Below are positions 4,716 to 5,844 of a stretch of 5,844 bases of DNA, one piece after another. The translations under genes were made by a program, and so were the position numbers. The stretch is from Anaerolineales bacterium (GTDB lineage: Bacteria; Chloroflexota; Anaerolineae; 4572-78; J111): positions 1 through 5,844 of the forward strand of contig JAAUSP010000489.1 in NCBI GenBank assembly GCA_012032575.1, in the 5' to 3' direction. Under the pieces are notes generated by a model, which made no database searches, was not told the DNA's origin, and was given only the letters and a program-made list of their open reading frames with translations. Within the stretch, counting starts at the first letter, position 1, and each line of letters opens with the position of its first letter.

Positions 4716-5844
4716 ATGAATGTGGTGTTTATCGGTCCCTCGGGCGCGGGCAAAGGTACGCAAGCTGAAAAAATAGCCGCCAAATTTGGGATGCAGCACA
4801 TTGCCACCGGCGACTTGTTCAGGGAGGATTTGGAGCATCAAACCGCGCTGGGCTTGTTAGCTCAAAAATACATGAACCAGGGCGAGTTGGTTCCTGACGA
4901 AGTGGTTGATGCAATGGTAGAAGCCTGCCTGCGCCGGGTTAAGCCAGCCCAGGGCGTTGCCTTAGATGGTTTTCCCCGCACCGTCTACCAGGCCCAGGCG
5001 CTGGACGATTTACTCACCAATATGGACCGCACCCTCGACGCGGCCATATACATCAACGTTTCGGACCAGCAGATTTTGACGGAACGTATCCCCGGCCGGC
5101 TAACCTGCCGAACCTGCCAGCGACCTTTTCATGAAAAGTATAATCCTTTTAGCAGTTGCCCGGTGCAGCGCTGTAGCGGTGAGTTTTGTATCGCCGCGAG
5201 GATGATACTTCGGAACATACCCAAACCCGGCTCAAAAATTTTCACCGCCAAATTGCCTCGGTGGTTGAATATTATCACCGCACCGGCAAATTGATCATTA
5301 TTGACGGTCAAGGCTCCATCGAACAAATTAGCCAGACCCTTTCCGAAACGATGGATGCGCTGGTCAAGCGGGAAGCCCTGCGTGCCACCCGTGAGGAGTC
5401 CATCGAAATCCAGGCCCTTAAAGAAGTCGTTCCGGCCCTTTCCCCGGAGCAGGCCACCCACCACAGCCTGGATATTGTTCTGCTCGGCGCGCCCGGCTCC
5501 GGCAAGGGGACTCAAGCCCAGCATTTGTGCCAGCAGCTTAAATTGACTCACATTGCCACCGGCGACCTGTTTCGCGAAAATCTTAAAAACCAGACCGACC
5601 TGGGCCAATTGGCTAAAACCTTTATGGATCGGGGGGAACTGGTGCCCGATGACGTGACCGAAGCCATGGTCCGCGAGCGGCTGGCCCGGCCCGATACAGC
5701 CAACGGCTTTGTCCTCGATGGCTTCCCCCGCACCCTGTCTCAGGCCGAAGCCTTGACCGATATCCTGACCAGTCTGAACCGCCGCCTTGACAGCGTCTTT
5801 TATTTAAGGTATCCGACGAGGAGATTATCAGCCGGCTGTCGGGC
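4716..5844 (+). CDS. adk: Tandem adenylate kinase fusion (two Adk domains; partial, two frameshifts)
   Basis: Adenylate kinase interconverts ATP + AMP and 2 ADP in the cytoplasm. Domain 1 has the P-loop GPSGAGKGTQ (7-16), the NMP-binding ATGDLFR (30-36, Arg36), LDGFPRT (83-89, Arg88), Arg124, and a four-Cys zinc-type LID (Cys131, 134, 148, 153). The frame breaks at four T (5184-5187). With five T it continues EFLYRREDD, the expected LID end, and on through IIIDGQGSIEQI. A linker of about 35 residues follows (about 5370-5467). A second P-loop, GAPGSGKGTQ, starts at 5486, then ATGDLFREN, RGELVPDDV and LDGFPRT. Near 5806 the frame breaks again. One added A restores L-K-V-S-D-E-E-I-I-S-R-L-S-G to the last base of the window. 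The two P-loops are 251 residues apart after correction. Ordinary bacterial Adk is a single domain of about 190-220 residues, so the fusion is unusual. The C-terminal LID lies beyond the edge. Confidence 0.9.
5184..5187 (+). other. Frameshift site 1 in the tandem adenylate kinase (TTTT)
   Basis: Without correction the frame reads 35 unrelated residues and stops at 5292-5294. Adding one T continues both the LID and the second kinase domain in a single frame of about 615 bases. Confidence 0.85.
5806..5807 (+). other. Frameshift site 2 in the tandem adenylate kinase (AA)
   Basis: After F-Y-L the observed frame gives R-Y-P-T-R-R. Adding one A gives K-V-S-D-E-E-I-I-S-R-L-S-G, the standard continuation and a close parallel of I-N-V-S-D-Q-Q-I-L in domain 1. 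Confidence 0.8.

Noticed and set aside
1..5844. Genuine pseudogene decay of the cluster
   Set aside because: All motifs on both sides of each shift are intact and no internal stop codons are seen outside the shifted segments. Two neighbouring genes are fully open.

Overview
The window looks like chromosomal DNA from an environmental, Gram-positive-type or Chloroflexota-like (Anaerolineae-like) bacterium. This placement is an inference. It rests on moderately GC-rich coding sequence with AT-rich gaps, lipoproteins with Thr/Pro/Glu-rich linkers, a small Pro/Thr-tailed membrane protein, and a sulfotransferase-like/class IV aminotransferase gene pair. No rRNA, tRNA or CRISPR array is present.

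Positions 1-3854 hold four genes on the minus strand. In transcription order they are: a LivJ-type branched-chain amino-acid-binding lipoprotein (2654-3854), a class IV PLP aminotransferase (1658-2587), a sulfotransferase-like protein (810-1547), and a lipoprotein with a formylglycine-generating-enzyme-type (SUMF1) domain that runs off the left edge (1-710). The gaps are 66, 110 and 98 bp with no convincing terminator, so partial co-transcription is possible; the last gene also has its own candidate promoter. The theme of the first two genes is amino-acid capture and transamination. From memory, the aminotransferase/sulfotransferase pair corresponds to the two halves of a fused plant 'BCAT-like' protein.

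A divergent intergenic region (3855-4103) carries two back-to-back sigma70-type promoters. To the right, on the plus strand, is a 104-residue single-pass membrane protein (4104-4418). It is followed by a strong intrinsic terminator (4506-4548). Next is a 92-bp MITE-like element with perfect 14-bp terminal inverted repeats and a perfect 8-bp target duplication (4552-4659). Last is an unusual tandem adenylate kinase fusion (4716 to beyond 5844).

A recurring oddity is that three of the six genes are broken by single-base shifts, at four sites in total. Each sits in or beside a same-base run, and in each case the family sequence continues in the new frame. This points to residual sequencing or assembly errors more than to four independent decay events. 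The genes are therefore annotated as whole genes with the shift sites marked.
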